Source of the DNA: Paraburkholderia sp. C35
Lineage (GTDB): Bacteria > Pseudomonadota > Gammaproteobacteria > Burkholderiales > Burkholderiaceae
Direction: 5' to 3'
Assembly (NCBI RefSeq): GCF_003121405.1
Contig: NZ_QBUY01000012.1
Coordinates: 62,001 to 126,000, forward strand
DNA: 64,000 nt
Every line of letters starts with the position of its first letter. Within the stretch, counting starts at the first letter, position 1. The notes beneath the pieces were generated by a model that saw nothing but the letters and a program-made list of their open reading frames with translations, was not told the origin of the DNA and did no database searches. A program made the translations under genes and the position numbers. Shown piece after piece: positions 52,800-61,453 of the stretch.

Positions 52800-53298
52800 C
52801 GCAAAAAACGCAGTTTACGTGTGACTTACGATCGCGTTTTCCCGACTTACAGCATGTCATTGCAAAACGGGGCGAGATAATCGTTTTTTTACGGATTCGT
52901 CGTACCTGGCCAACGGAACGCGGGACGTAACAAAAGCCCGGCGCGCGAGGGCGGCGGCGCGCCTGCCAAGGCCCGTCAGGCAAAGAGGGCGGAGCCGGGC
53001 AAGCGGGTCGTCGCATGCAAGAGACGGATACAGATGGATACGTCTTTTCTGGCTGATTTCAGCCAAAATCGTCTGTATCATTTTGGGCGGCCGTGGTAAT
53101 GACCAGACGAAAGCCCGTTTTGGCGTCCCGCCCCTAAATAATCACCGCTGCGTGCCGTTATTTGGGTGAATCCTTAAAACAAGAGTGGACTCACCGAACT
53201 GGCGCCGCACCTCGCTCCGAGTAGCGCGCTTAACAGCCGTAGAAGGCAAGAGCGCCTCTGGCGTCAACAGCCCTTAGCCTTCACGCGCGAACACCGAT
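52800..53298. other. Long control region before the aryl-polyene-type operon
   Basis: About 500 bases without a supported gene. It carries nested inverted repeats at 53027-53079 and an imperfect CCCTAAATAA/TTATTTGGG pair at about 53131-53165. A 74-codon open frame on the minus strand (52857-53081) has no ribosome site or family. The operon promoter must be here. Confidence 0.5.
53027..53079. repeat. Nested inverted repeats upstream of the polyene operon
   Basis: Outer arms GATACAGA (53027-53034) and TCTGTATC (53072-53079) enclose a perfect inner palindrome TGGCTGA-TT-TCAGCCA (53050-53065). Each is compatible with a dimeric repressor or activator site, or with a hairpin in a leader RNA. Confidence 0.45.
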
Positions 53299-54003
53299 AT
53301 GCCCGATCTGCACTGGACCATTCCGGTTGCTCGCTGGTCTTCCTGGCCTGCCGCCGCAGCCGTCGCACCCGACATTGGCTTTATCGAGCCGATGGTGCGG
53401 CGTCGCCTGAGCACGCTGTCGCGGATCGCGCTGAAGGTCGCGCACGACTGCGCCGCTGACCGGCCCAATGTCCGGATCGCGTTCGCGTCGCGGCACGGCG
53501 AACTGCGCCGTACTACGGATATTTTGCGCAACATCAGCGCCGGCGAGCCGGTCTCGCCCACTTCGTTCAGTCTGTCCGTGCTCAATGCGATGACGGGCGT
53601 GTTCGGCATTTCGCGCGGCGACCGCACGGCTGCCAGCGCGCTGTCTGCCGGCGCCGAAACGCTTGGCTATGCGTTGCTCGAAGCGCACGCGCAATACGCG
53701 ACCGATTCATCCACGCCGGTTCTGCTCGTCTATGCCGACGAACCCGCCGATCCTGCCTACGGCACGATCGAAGAGGAAGTGCAGGGCGGCGCAGTCGCGA
53801 TCCTGTTCGACGAAGCGCCGACGGGTCACCTGTCGTGTGCGCGCACGGCCGTGGTTGCCGCAGACACCACGCACGAAGGATCGGGCACTCTCTTTGCAAC
53901 CCAGAGTCAGGCTGTGCATCACTGCCTCGACACACACGCGGCTGCGCAATGGCGCGGCGAATCGGCGGTCTGGGAATGGAGCTGGCATGAAGGCGTGGCT
54001 TGA
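53299..54003 (+). CDS. Beta-ketoacyl synthase-like protein (chain-length-factor type)
   Basis: A 234-residue ketoacyl-synthase N-terminal-like protein. It has the fold markers ADRPNVRIAFASRHGELRRT and SPTSFSLSVLNAMTGVFGI, but the usual nucleophilic Cys position (here around the SALSAGAET segment) is not a Cys, so it should not condense on its own. In aryl-polyene clusters this subunit (ApeC type) pairs with a catalytic ketosynthase. The start has no strong ribosome site. The gene overlaps the acyltransferase gene by 17 bases. The catalytic partner must lie beyond the window. Confidence 0.85.
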   Translation: MPDLHWTIPVARWSSWPAAAAVAPDIGFIEPMVRRRLSTLSRIALKVAHDCAADRPNVRIAFASRHGELRRTTDILRNISAGEPVSPTSFSLSVLNAMTGVFGISRGDRTAASALSAGAETLGYALLEAHAQYATDSSTPVLLVYADEPADPAYGTIEEEVQGGAVAILFDEAPTGHLSCARTAVVAADTTHEGSGTLFATQSQAVHHCLDTHAAAQWRGESAVWEWSWHEGVA

Positions 54004-54781
54004 TTACCACTGGCGCCTGATCGCAACGGCGCTTGCGTTCACTGCGTTCGGCATCTGCGGACTCGGCTTTTCGCTGATCCTGTTTCCGCTCGCCTGGCTG
54101 TGGCCGCATCGCGCGACGAAGCAACTGGCGATCACGGCCATCATCCACGCGTTCTTTCGCGCACTGGTCGCCGTGCTGCAGTGGGTCGGCGTAATGGAAC
54201 TCGACGCGCACGGCATTGCCGCGCTGCGCCGCAAGCGCAATGAACCCGCCATCGTCGTCGCGAATCATCCGACGTGGCTCGACGTGATGGTGCTGCTGTC
54301 ATTGACGCCGCGCGCGTGCTGCGTGGTGAAGAGCGCGCACTGGGGCAACCCGTTCTTATGGGGTGTGGTGCGCGCAGCGGAATACGTGAGCAATGCCGAC
54401 CCGCTCGAACTCGTCGAAGCCGGCGCGCGACAGCTTGAACGTGGCTACACGATGATCATTTTTCCGGAAGGCACGCGCAGCCCGGCGCGCAACCGGATGC
54501 ACGCTTTCTCGCGCGGTTTCGCGCATATGGCGCTGAAGTCCGGCGCGCCGATTTTGCCCGTCCTGATGGACTGCGACCCGCCCGCTTTCACCAAAGGCAT
54601 GCGCTGGTACAACGTGCCGGAACGCGCGTTCCGCATGCGCGTCAACGTGCTCGAACCGCTCGGCGCGGACGCGCTGGCGGCGCACGACGAACCGCCCGCG
54701 CTGGCTGCCCGCACAGTGACGAGCGCCATCGAAGCACACATCACACAGCACCTGTTCGACTATGGATTCTTTAAAGCTTGA
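53987..54781 (+). CDS. Lysophospholipid acyltransferase-like protein
   Basis: A 264-residue membrane-bound PlsC-type acyltransferase. The catalytic HX4D motif is NHPTWLD (His94, Asp99), and FPEGTRS (160-165) is the second family motif. Two hydrophobic helices (about 11-38) precede the domain. In aryl-polyene clusters (ApeD type) it is thought to transfer the polyene chain to a lipid. The start at 53987 lies inside the ketosynthase gene; the end overlaps the carrier protein gene by 20 bases. Confidence 0.9.
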   Translation: MKAWLDYHWRLIATALAFTAFGICGLGFSLILFPLAWLWPHRATKQLAITAIIHAFFRALVAVLQWVGVMELDAHGIAALRRKRNEPAIVVANHPTWLDVMVLLSLTPRACCVVKSAHWGNPFLWGVVRAAEYVSNADPLELVEAGARQLERGYTMIIFPEGTRSPARNRMHAFSRGFAHMALKSGAPILPVLMDCDPPAFTKGMRWYNVPERAFRMRVNVLEPLGADALAAHDEPPALAARTVTSAIEAHITQHLFDYGFFKA

Positions 54782-55061
54782 AATCAAACAGCTTCTGATC
54801 GAAGCACTCGATCTGGAAGACCTGACGCCCGCCGACATCGACGACGATGCACCGTTGTTCGATACGGACGGCGTCGGCCTCGATTCGATCGACGCGCTCG
54901 AGATCGGCATCGTGCTGCGAAAACACTATCAACTGACGATCGCGGCGAACGACGACCGCACGCGAGAGCACTTCCGCTCGATCAATACGCTTGCGGCGCT
55001 GGTGGCGAGCCAGCGCGAGCTTGCGCATGAATCGGGCGATACAACAAAGAAAGGGGAATGA
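54762..55061 (+). CDS. Acyl carrier protein (first)
   Basis: A 99-residue acyl carrier protein. The phosphopantetheine serine is Ser42 in VGLDSIDALEIG. It carries a short, acidic C-terminal extension (ESGDTTKKGE). It overlaps the acyltransferase gene by 20 bases and the second carrier gene by four. Two carriers in tandem are typical of aryl-polyene clusters, one for the starter unit and one for extension. Confidence 0.93.
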   Translation: MDSLKLEIKQLLIEALDLEDLTPADIDDDAPLFDTDGVGLDSIDALEIGIVLRKHYQLTIAANDDRTREHFRSINTLAALVASQRELAHESGDTTKKGE

Positions 55062-55315
55062 CCGTGACCGACACCGAGATCCTTGAGCGTATTCGCGCGA
55101 TCTTTAAAGAGAACTTCGCGATCGAGCCTGAACGCGTGACGCCCGAAGCGCATCTGTTCGAAGAACTCGATCTGGACAGCATCGACGCCGTCGATCTCGC
55201 GATCAAGCTTCAGGAGATGACAGGCCGCCGGATCAAGCCGGAGGAGTTCAAGTCGGTGCGCACGGTTGGCGACGTGATCGCCGCAGTCGAATCGCTGCTC
55301 GCGGCGCAGGGCTGA
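55058..55315 (+). CDS. Acyl carrier protein (second)
   Basis: An 85-residue carrier with Ser41 in ELDLDSIDAVDLA as the phosphopantetheine site. IRAIFKENFAIEPERV and SVRTVGDVIAAVESL give the usual helices. Its stop codon shares a base with the next start. It is closer to standard fatty-acid ACPs than its neighbour. Confidence 0.94.
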   Translation: MTVTDTEILERIRAIFKENFAIEPERVTPEAHLFEELDLDSIDAVDLAIKLQEMTGRRIKPEEFKSVRTVGDVIAAVESLLAAQG

Positions 55316-55998
55316 TGCAGCCGCAACGTTCGCACGCGCACGGCGCTTCGGACAACGCTCAGGCGCCTCGCGCAACACAAGCCGACAGCGCAGACGAACG
55401 TCCGCGCAGCTGGGCGGGTTTCGCGCTCGGCGTGATTGCCAAGCTCGCCTATCCCGCCGTGATCCTGTGCGCGTGGTTCTGGGACGAGCCGCGCTTCGTT
55501 GGCTGTCTGCTGTTCGCGCTGCTGTGGCTGCAGCGCTGCGCCGGCACGGGTGCGTTCGGCGCGTCGCTGCGCAAGCTCACGCGCGTCGACTGGGCGGTGG
55601 CGTTCATGCTGAGCGTCGCTTCGGCCGCTATCGTGTGGACCAATAGCGAACTGTTGCTGCGCATCTATCCGTCACTGGTGAATCTCGGTTTGCTGATCGC
55701 GTTCGGCGCGACACTCGTGCGCGGCCCGACGATGATCGAAAAGTTCGCGCGTATCGGCACGCCCGATCTGAGCGAGCCGGCCATTCGCCACACGCGTCGC
55801 GTCACGCAGATCTGGTGCGGGTTCTTTCTCGCGAATGGCGTGTTCTCTCTTTACACCGCGCTGTACTGGCCGCGTGAAGCGTGGTCGCTCTATAACGGCG
55901 CGATTGCGTATGGCCTGATCGGCTTGCTGCTGGTGGGCGAGATCGCGTGGCGCTACCTCGTGATCCTGCCGCGCGTGCGGCGCTCGGAGGCGGCATGA
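55315..55998 (+). CDS. Integral membrane protein of the aryl-polyene type (COG4648)
   Basis: A 227-residue membrane protein with about six helices (FALGVIAKLAYPAVILCAWF; AVAFMLSVASAAIVW; LVNLGLLIAFGATLV; YGLIGLLLVGEIAWRYLVIL). The conserved PTMIEKFARIGTPDLSEPAIRHTR (in parts) and IWCGFFLANG segments match the COG4648 family found in aryl-polyene and xanthomonadin clusters (ApeG type). Role unknown; perhaps a membrane platform for synthesis. It overlaps the ligase gene by four bases. Confidence 0.85.
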   Translation: MQPQRSHAHGASDNAQAPRATQADSADERPRSWAGFALGVIAKLAYPAVILCAWFWDEPRFVGCLLFALLWLQRCAGTGAFGASLRKLTRVDWAVAFMLSVASAAIVWTNSELLLRIYPSLVNLGLLIAFGATLVRGPTMIEKFARIGTPDLSEPAIRHTRRVTQIWCGFFLANGVFSLYTALYWPREAWSLYNGAIAYGLIGLLLVGEIAWRYLVILPRVRRSEAA

Positions 55999-57683
55999 TC
56001 GCGCTGCACGCGTTGCTGTCGTGCAGCCGCGCTGGACACGTGCCCGTTTGCTGCGACGACGAAGCCGATCAGACGATCGATTTCGCCGCGTTTCGTGAGC
56101 GCGTGTTCGCCATCGCACTGCATTTGCGCGAAGCGAAGGCGCGCCGTTACGCACTGTGTATCGACGATCCGTTCGACTTTGCCTGCGCGTTGTTCGCGCT
56201 GTTCGCGTGCGGCAAGACGCCTGTGATCCCGGCTAACGCGACGCCGGGCTATCTCGCCGATCTCGCCGATGCTTACGACGCCGTGCTCACCGACGCCGAC
56301 GTCCGCGCCTACGCCGCAACACCTGCAAGCGCCGCGACATCGATGACGATCGATACCGACGCGCCGCTCACGCTCTACACATCGGGCAGCAGCGGCACGC
56401 CGAAGCCGATCCACAAGACGCTCGCGCAGTTCGATGCCGAAGTGCATACGCTGGAGCGCGAGTGGGGTGAACTCGTTGGCGATGCGACGGTGCTCGCGAG
56501 CGTGCCGCATCATCACATCTACGGTTTGCTGTTTCGCGTGATGTGGCCGCTGGCGGCAGGACGTGCATTCGATCGCGCCGTGTGTATCGAGCCGCAGCAT
56601 GTGCAGTCGCGCATCGGGCGATGCGGCGCGGCTGTCGTCGTGTCGACGCCCGCGCAGTTGTCGCGCTGGCCTGCGCTGCCCGGTTTTGCGTCGTTGACGC
56701 CTGTGCCGCGTGCGTTTTTCTCTTCGGGTGGACCGTTGTCCGCCGAGGCGGCTGATGAATACGCCAACGCTTTCGGAAGCGCGCCGATCGAAATCTATGG
56801 CAGCACGGAGACGGGCGGCATTGCATGGCGTCGGCAGAACGAGACGTCGGCATGGCGACCGCTCAACGGCGTCGACGTGCGGCGCGGCGAAGACGGCGCG
56901 CTGAACGTGCGCTCGCCGCATCTCGGTCACGACGACTGGCATCGCACCGACGACGCCATCGCCTTCGATGACGATGGCCGCTTCCGTCTGCAAGGACGCC
57001 TCGACCGCGTGATCAAACTCGACGGCAAGCGCGTGTCTTTGCCCGAAGTGGAAGCGCGGCTCGCGCTGCATCCGTATGTCGCGCAGTCGGCGGTGGTGCC
57101 GCTCGCGGGTGCATCGCGTGAACGTGTCGGCGCGGTGGTCGCACTGAACGAAGCGGGAAGCGCAGCGCTGCGCAACGATGGACGGGTCGCGCTCGCGAAG
57201 ACCTTGCGCCGCCACCTCGCCGCATATTTCGATGTGGTGGTATTGCCGCGTCACTGGCGCTTTCGTATCGCGCTGCCTTTCGACGCACGCGGCAAGCTGC
57301 CCGTCGCCAACGTGGCCGCCGCGTTCGAGCCACGAAGCGAGGGCTTCGAACTGCTTTCGGAAGCGCGCAGCGGCGACGACCTGCATTACGAACTGCGCGT
57401 ACCGCCGACGCTCGCGCATTTCGAAGGCCACTTTCCCGGTCTGCCGATTCTGCCCGGTGTCGTGCAACTCGACTGGGCGATCCGTCTCGCCGCCGAGCAT
57501 GTGACGGGTGTGCGCGACATCGAATCTGTGGATCGACTGAAGTTCACGGCACCTGTGATGCCGGGCGCCGTGCTCGACCTGAAGCTGTCGCACGATGCCA
57601 CGCGGCGGCGCGTGCAGTTTGCGTTTCGCGTCGATGGCCGCGACAGTTCGTCGGGCGTGATCGTGTATCGGGAGCGCGCATGA
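55995..57683 (+). CDS. Acyl-ACP/CoA ligase fused to a FabZ-like dehydratase
   Basis: A 562-residue two-domain enzyme. Residues 1-440 are an AMP-forming ligase: P-loop YTSGSSGTPKP (128-138), GSTETGGIAWR, TDDAIAFDDDGRFRLQGRLD and the late catalytic Lys in DARGKLPV. Residues about 455-562 are a hot-dog dehydratase: HFEGHFPGLPILPGV with the catalytic His479. In well-studied aryl-polyene clusters the ligase (ApeH type) and dehydratase (ApeI type) are separate genes; here they are one chain. It should activate the aryl starter and dehydrate beta-hydroxy intermediates. The start overlaps the membrane gene by four bases. Confidence 0.9.
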   Translation: MIALHALLSCSRAGHVPVCCDDEADQTIDFAAFRERVFAIALHLREAKARRYALCIDDPFDFACALFALFACGKTPVIPANATPGYLADLADAYDAVLTDADVRAYAATPASAATSMTIDTDAPLTLYTSGSSGTPKPIHKTLAQFDAEVHTLEREWGELVGDATVLASVPHHHIYGLLFRVMWPLAAGRAFDRAVCIEPQHVQSRIGRCGAAVVVSTPAQLSRWPALPGFASLTPVPRAFFSSGGPLSAEAADEYANAFGSAPIEIYGSTETGGIAWRRQNETSAWRPLNGVDVRRGEDGALNVRSPHLGHDDWHRTDDAIAFDDDGRFRLQGRLDRVIKLDGKRVSLPEVEARLALHPYVAQSAVVPLAGASRERVGAVVALNEAGSAALRNDGRVALAKTLRRHLAAYFDVVVLPRHWRFRIALPFDARGKLPVANVAAAFEPRSEGFELLSEARSGDDLHYELRVPPTLAHFEGHFPGLPILPGVVQLDWAIRLAAEHVTGVRDIESVDRLKFTAPVMPGAVLDLKLSHDATRRRVQFAFRVDGRDSSSGVIVYRERA

Positions 57684-59443
57684 GCGACGCAGGTTTCAAC
57701 CCGTGCATCGTCATTCCGATCTATAACCACAAGGACGCGATCGGCGGAACGGTCGAGCGTCTTTCGGTGCATGGCCTTCCCATTTTCGTCGTCGATGACG
57801 GCAGCGATGACGCGACGCAAGCGGTGCTCGCGAAGCTCGCCGGCCAGCATCGCGAGCAGATGACGTTGCTGCGTCTGCCCGTCAACGGCGGCAAGGGCGC
57901 AGCCGTGATGGCGGGTCTGCGTGCCGCAAAACAGGCGGGCTACACGCACGCGCTGCAGATCGATGCAGACGGCCAGCACGATGCCAACGACGTGCCGTTG
58001 TTTCTCGATGCCGCGCGCGCCGAGCCAGGCGCGGTCATTCTCGGTCGCCCTGTGTATGACGAGAGTGTGCCGAAGTCGCGTCTCTATGGACGCTATCTGA
58101 CGCATGTGTGGGTGTGGATCGAAACGCTGTCGCTGACGATCCGCGATTCGATGTGCGGCTTTCGTCTCTATCCGCTCGACGCCGCCTGCGCGCTGATCGA
58201 CAGCGTGCAACTGCCGACGCGCATGGACTTCGACATCGAGATTCTCGTGCGATTGTACTGGCGTCGTCTCGCGTTCCGCGCGATTCCGACGCGCGTCGTG
58301 TACGCGACGGATGGCGTGTCGCACTTCGACGTGCTGTGGGACAACGTGCGCATCAGCGCGAGCCATACGCGTCTGGTATGCGGCATGTTGTTGCGTTTGC
58401 CGATGCTGCTTGCCCACAAGTTCATGCCGCGCAAGTCGTCGATCGAGGGTGCGGATAACGCGAAGTGGTGGCGTGTGGCCGAACGCGGCAGCCGTCTCGG
58501 CATGACGTTGCTCGCGCTCAGTTGCAAGCTGTTCGGCATGCGTTTTACCGCGCTATGGCTGCATCCGATTGTGGGATATTTTCTGCTGACGGGCCGCGAT
58601 GCGCGCGCCGCGTCGCGCACATACTTCACGCATCTCAAGCAGGCTGCGCCGGATGACAGCACACCGCGTCCGGGCTGGCGCTCCGCATACCGGCATATGC
58701 TCGCGTTCGCGCAATCGGGTCTCGACAAGCTCGCCGCCTGGTCGGGCCGCATCGATTCCGGCGATGTGGTCTTCGACGACTCGTCCGCATTCGATGCCCT
58801 CGTTGCGAGCGGCCGCGGCGCACTGGTGATCGGCGCGCATCTGGGCAACCTCGAAATGACGCGCGCGCTCGCCGCGAACGGCGGCCACGCGAAGGTCACG
58901 GCCATCGTCTACACCGAGCACGCGAAGCGCTTCAACAGCGTGCTCTCGACGGCAAACAGCGAGTTCGCGAAGCGTCTCGTGCAGGTCAGCGACTTCGGGC
59001 CGGAAACCTCGATGATGATGCAGGAACGCATCGACGCGGGCGAGTTGCTGGTGATCGTCGGCGACCGCGTGCCTGCGCACGATTCGGGCCGCACGACGGA
59101 CGCGCAGTTCCTCGGCGCGACGGCACCGTTTGCGCAAGGGCCCTATGTGCTCGCGCATGCGCTCGGCTGCCCGGTGTATCTGTTCTTCTGCCTGAAAGAG
59201 CGCGACGAGCGCAAGCGCGAGCGTTATCGCCTGTATTTCGAGCCGTTTGCCGAGCGCATCGATCTGCCGCGCCGCGAACGCGCGCAGCACATTGCAGCGT
59301 GGGCGCAGCGCTACGCGTCGCGGCTCGAACACTATTGCCGCACGGCACCGTATCAATGGTTCAATTTTTTCGATTTCTGGGCGCGTCCCCGAAAGACGAT
59401 AACGGGTGGTATCCCACACGGAGACGCGAATGTCGGAACATGA
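57680..59443 (+). CDS. Glycosyltransferase family 2 fused to a lipid A-type acyltransferase
   Basis: A 587-residue bifunctional protein (ApeJ type). The first 240 residues are a GT2 domain with FVVDDGSDD (38-44 region) and LQIDADGQHD (Asp95, Asp97). After a link region with hydrophobic segments, the second half is a lysophospholipid/lipid A acyltransferase domain with GAHLGNLEMTR (HX4E) and GDRVPAHDSGR. In aryl-polyene clusters it is thought to make the lipid/sugar anchor. Overlaps the ligase gene by four bases and the lyase gene by 14. Confidence 0.9.
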   Translation: MSDAGFNPCIVIPIYNHKDAIGGTVERLSVHGLPIFVVDDGSDDATQAVLAKLAGQHREQMTLLRLPVNGGKGAAVMAGLRAAKQAGYTHALQIDADGQHDANDVPLFLDAARAEPGAVILGRPVYDESVPKSRLYGRYLTHVWVWIETLSLTIRDSMCGFRLYPLDAACALIDSVQLPTRMDFDIEILVRLYWRRLAFRAIPTRVVYATDGVSHFDVLWDNVRISASHTRLVCGMLLRLPMLLAHKFMPRKSSIEGADNAKWWRVAERGSRLGMTLLALSCKLFGMRFTALWLHPIVGYFLLTGRDARAASRTYFTHLKQAAPDDSTPRPGWRSAYRHMLAFAQSGLDKLAAWSGRIDSGDVVFDDSSAFDALVASGRGALVIGAHLGNLEMTRALAANGGHAKVTAIVYTEHAKRFNSVLSTANSEFAKRLVQVSDFGPETSMMMQERIDAGELLVIVGDRVPAHDSGRTTDAQFLGATAPFAQGPYVLAHALGCPVYLFFCLKERDERKRERYRLYFEPFAERIDLPRRERAQHIAAWAQRYASRLEHYCRTAPYQWFNFFDFWARPRKTITGGIPHGDANVGT

Positions 59444-61019
59444 TCTGATCGACGATGCGCACGCGCATGCCGCGCACGCGGGCAAACCGTGCGCGGTGGT
59501 GATCGGCGGGCGCAAGCTGTCGATCGAAGAGGTCGTCGCGATTGCGAACGGGCGCGCGACTGTCGCGCTGAGCGGTGATCCCGCATGGCGCTCGCGTATC
59601 CAGCGCGGCGCGGATTTTCTGCGCCGCCATCTCGCGGCAGGCGAAACGGTGTATGGCGTGAACACGGGTTATGGCGACGCTTGCGTCGTCGATGTGCCGA
59701 TGGAACTCGTCGAAGCCTTGCCGCTGCAACTCACGCGTTATCACGGCTGTGGCATGGGCGCGTATCTCGACGATGCGCAGGCGCTCGCCGTGATTGCCGC
59801 GCGTTTGAACTCATTGGCATATGGCTTTTCGGGCGTGCGTCCCGTGCTGCTCGAACGGCTCGCCGATCTGATCAATCATCGCGTGCTGCCGCGCATTCCG
59901 TCGGAAGGCTCGGTTGGTGCGAGCGGCGATCTCACGCCGCTTTCGTATGTGGCGGCGGCGCTCGTCGGCGAGCGCGAGGTGATGTTCGACGGCACGCTAC
60001 GCGATGCCGCAGGCGTGTGGGCGCAACTCGGCCACACGCCGCTGACGCTTGCGCCGAAAGAAGGTCTCGCGCTGATGAACGGCACGGCCGTCATGACCGG
60101 TCTTGCTTGTCTCGCGTTTGCACGCGCTGAGCATCTCGCACGTTTAACCGCGCGTCTGACGGCGTTGTCGACGATTGCACTCGATGGCCGCGCTGCGCAC
60201 TTCGACGCGATGATCTTCGAAGCGAAGCCACACGCAGGACAAGCGGAAGCCGCCGCATGGATTCGCGCAGACCTCATTGGCCGCGACGATACGCCGGGCC
60301 ATCGCTTGCAGGATCGTTATTCGATCCGCTGCGCGCCGCATGTGATCGGCGTGGCTGTCGATGCGTTGTCGTGGGTGCGTCGCGATGTCGAAAACGAACT
60401 GAACAGCGCGAACGACAATCCCTTGATCGATCCGGACGGCGAGCGTGTGCTGCACGGCGGCAACTTCTACGGCGGCCATATCGCTTTCGCGATGGACGCA
60501 CTGAAAACCGCCGTCGCGAATCTCGCCGATCTGATGGACCGTCAGCTTGCGCTGATCGTCGACGACAAGTTCAACAACGGCTTGCCGCGCAACCTGACGG
60601 GCGCGACGTCGGCGCGCGCGCCGATCAATCACGGCTTCAAGGCGGTGCAGATTTCGTCGTCGGCATGGACGGCGGAAGCGCTCAAGCACACGATGCCCGC
60701 GAGCGTGTTCTCGCGTTCGACGGAAGCACACAATCAGGACAAGGTCAGCATGGGCACGATCGCCGCGCGCGATTGCCTGCGCGTGCTCGAACTGACGGAG
60801 CAGGTGGCGGCTGCGCATACGCTCGCGACCGTGCAGGCGCTGAAACTGCGTCTGCGCATCAACGAGGCGACGCTCGTGCCCGAACCGCTGCGCGAATTCG
60901 CACAGGAAGTAGCCGCGCTGTCGCCCTTCGTCGATGAAGACCGCGCGCTGGAAAGGGATCTGCGCGCGTTGACGGCGCGTATCGCCGATTGTGCGCTGGT
61001 GGAAGGAGGCGCGTCATGA
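59430..61019 (+). CDS. Aromatic amino-acid ammonia-lyase (HAL/PAL/TAL family)
   Basis: A 529-residue lyase with the self-processing MIO triad Ala164-Ser165-Gly166 in VGASGDLTPLSY, the inner Tyr75 loop (YGVNTGYGD) and NDNPLI further on. Family members remove ammonia from His, Phe or Tyr. At the selectivity position it reads Tyr104-His105 (TRYHGCG), where HAL has Ser-His and TAL His-Leu, so the substrate is open; in this operon an aryl acid such as a cinnamate or coumarate would make sense as starter. Starts at 59430 behind GGAGA, inside the previous gene; the in-frame upstream ATG at 59406 is less likely. Confidence 0.9.
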   Translation: MSEHDLIDDAHAHAAHAGKPCAVVIGGRKLSIEEVVAIANGRATVALSGDPAWRSRIQRGADFLRRHLAAGETVYGVNTGYGDACVVDVPMELVEALPLQLTRYHGCGMGAYLDDAQALAVIAARLNSLAYGFSGVRPVLLERLADLINHRVLPRIPSEGSVGASGDLTPLSYVAAALVGEREVMFDGTLRDAAGVWAQLGHTPLTLAPKEGLALMNGTAVMTGLACLAFARAEHLARLTARLTALSTIALDGRAAHFDAMIFEAKPHAGQAEAAAWIRADLIGRDDTPGHRLQDRYSIRCAPHVIGVAVDALSWVRRDVENELNSANDNPLIDPDGERVLHGGNFYGGHIAFAMDALKTAVANLADLMDRQLALIVDDKFNNGLPRNLTGATSARAPINHGFKAVQISSSAWTAEALKHTMPASVFSRSTEAHNQDKVSMGTIAARDCLRVLELTEQVAAAHTLATVQALKLRLRINEATLVPEPLREFAQEVAALSPFVDEDRALERDLRALTARIADCALVEGGAS

Positions 61020-61453
61020 ATGAGCGCCATCCACACAAGACGCTGAAGGCGAGTGCGATCGTCGAAGTGCCGTTTCATGATGTCGATGCGATGAACGTCT
61101 GCTGGCACGGCCATTATCTGAAGTACTTCGAGATTGGCCGCGCTGCATTGCTGCGTGCATTTGATTACGACTATCGCGAGATGCAGGCGTCGGGTTATCT
61201 GTGGCCGATCGTCGAGGCGCATCTGAAGTACGTGCGGCCTGCTACGTATGGGCAGAAGATCGATGTGCGCACCGAACTGCTCGAATACGAAAATCGCCTG
61301 AAAATAGGCTATCAGATCGTCGATTGCGCGACGGGGACGCGGCTGACCAAGGGTTACACGATCCAGGTCGCGATCGAGGCCGCCACGCAGGAAACGCAGT
61401 TCGTGTCGCCTCCTGTCGTGTTCGAAAAACTGGAGCGCGCATGGGCACGTTGA
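61016..61453 (+). CDS. Acyl-CoA/ACP thioesterase, 4-hydroxybenzoyl-CoA type
   Basis: A 145-residue hot-dog thioesterase. The N-terminal VPFHDVDAMNVCWHGHYLKYFE holds the family's Asp (in HDVDAM) and the WHGHYL motif; ATYGQKIDVRTELLEYENRL follows. It would release or edit acyl chains (ApeK type). It overlaps the lyase by four bases and the LolA-like gene by 13. Confidence 0.9.
   Translation: MNERHPHKTLKASAIVEVPFHDVDAMNVCWHGHYLKYFEIGRAALLRAFDYDYREMQASGYLWPIVEAHLKYVRPATYGQKIDVRTELLEYENRLKIGYQIVDCATGTRLTKGYTIQVAIEAATQETQFVSPPVVFEKLERAWAR

Noticed and set aside
52857..53081. 74-codon minus-strand frame before the polyene operon
   Set aside because: No ribosome site or conserved-looking part; it crosses the inverted repeats.
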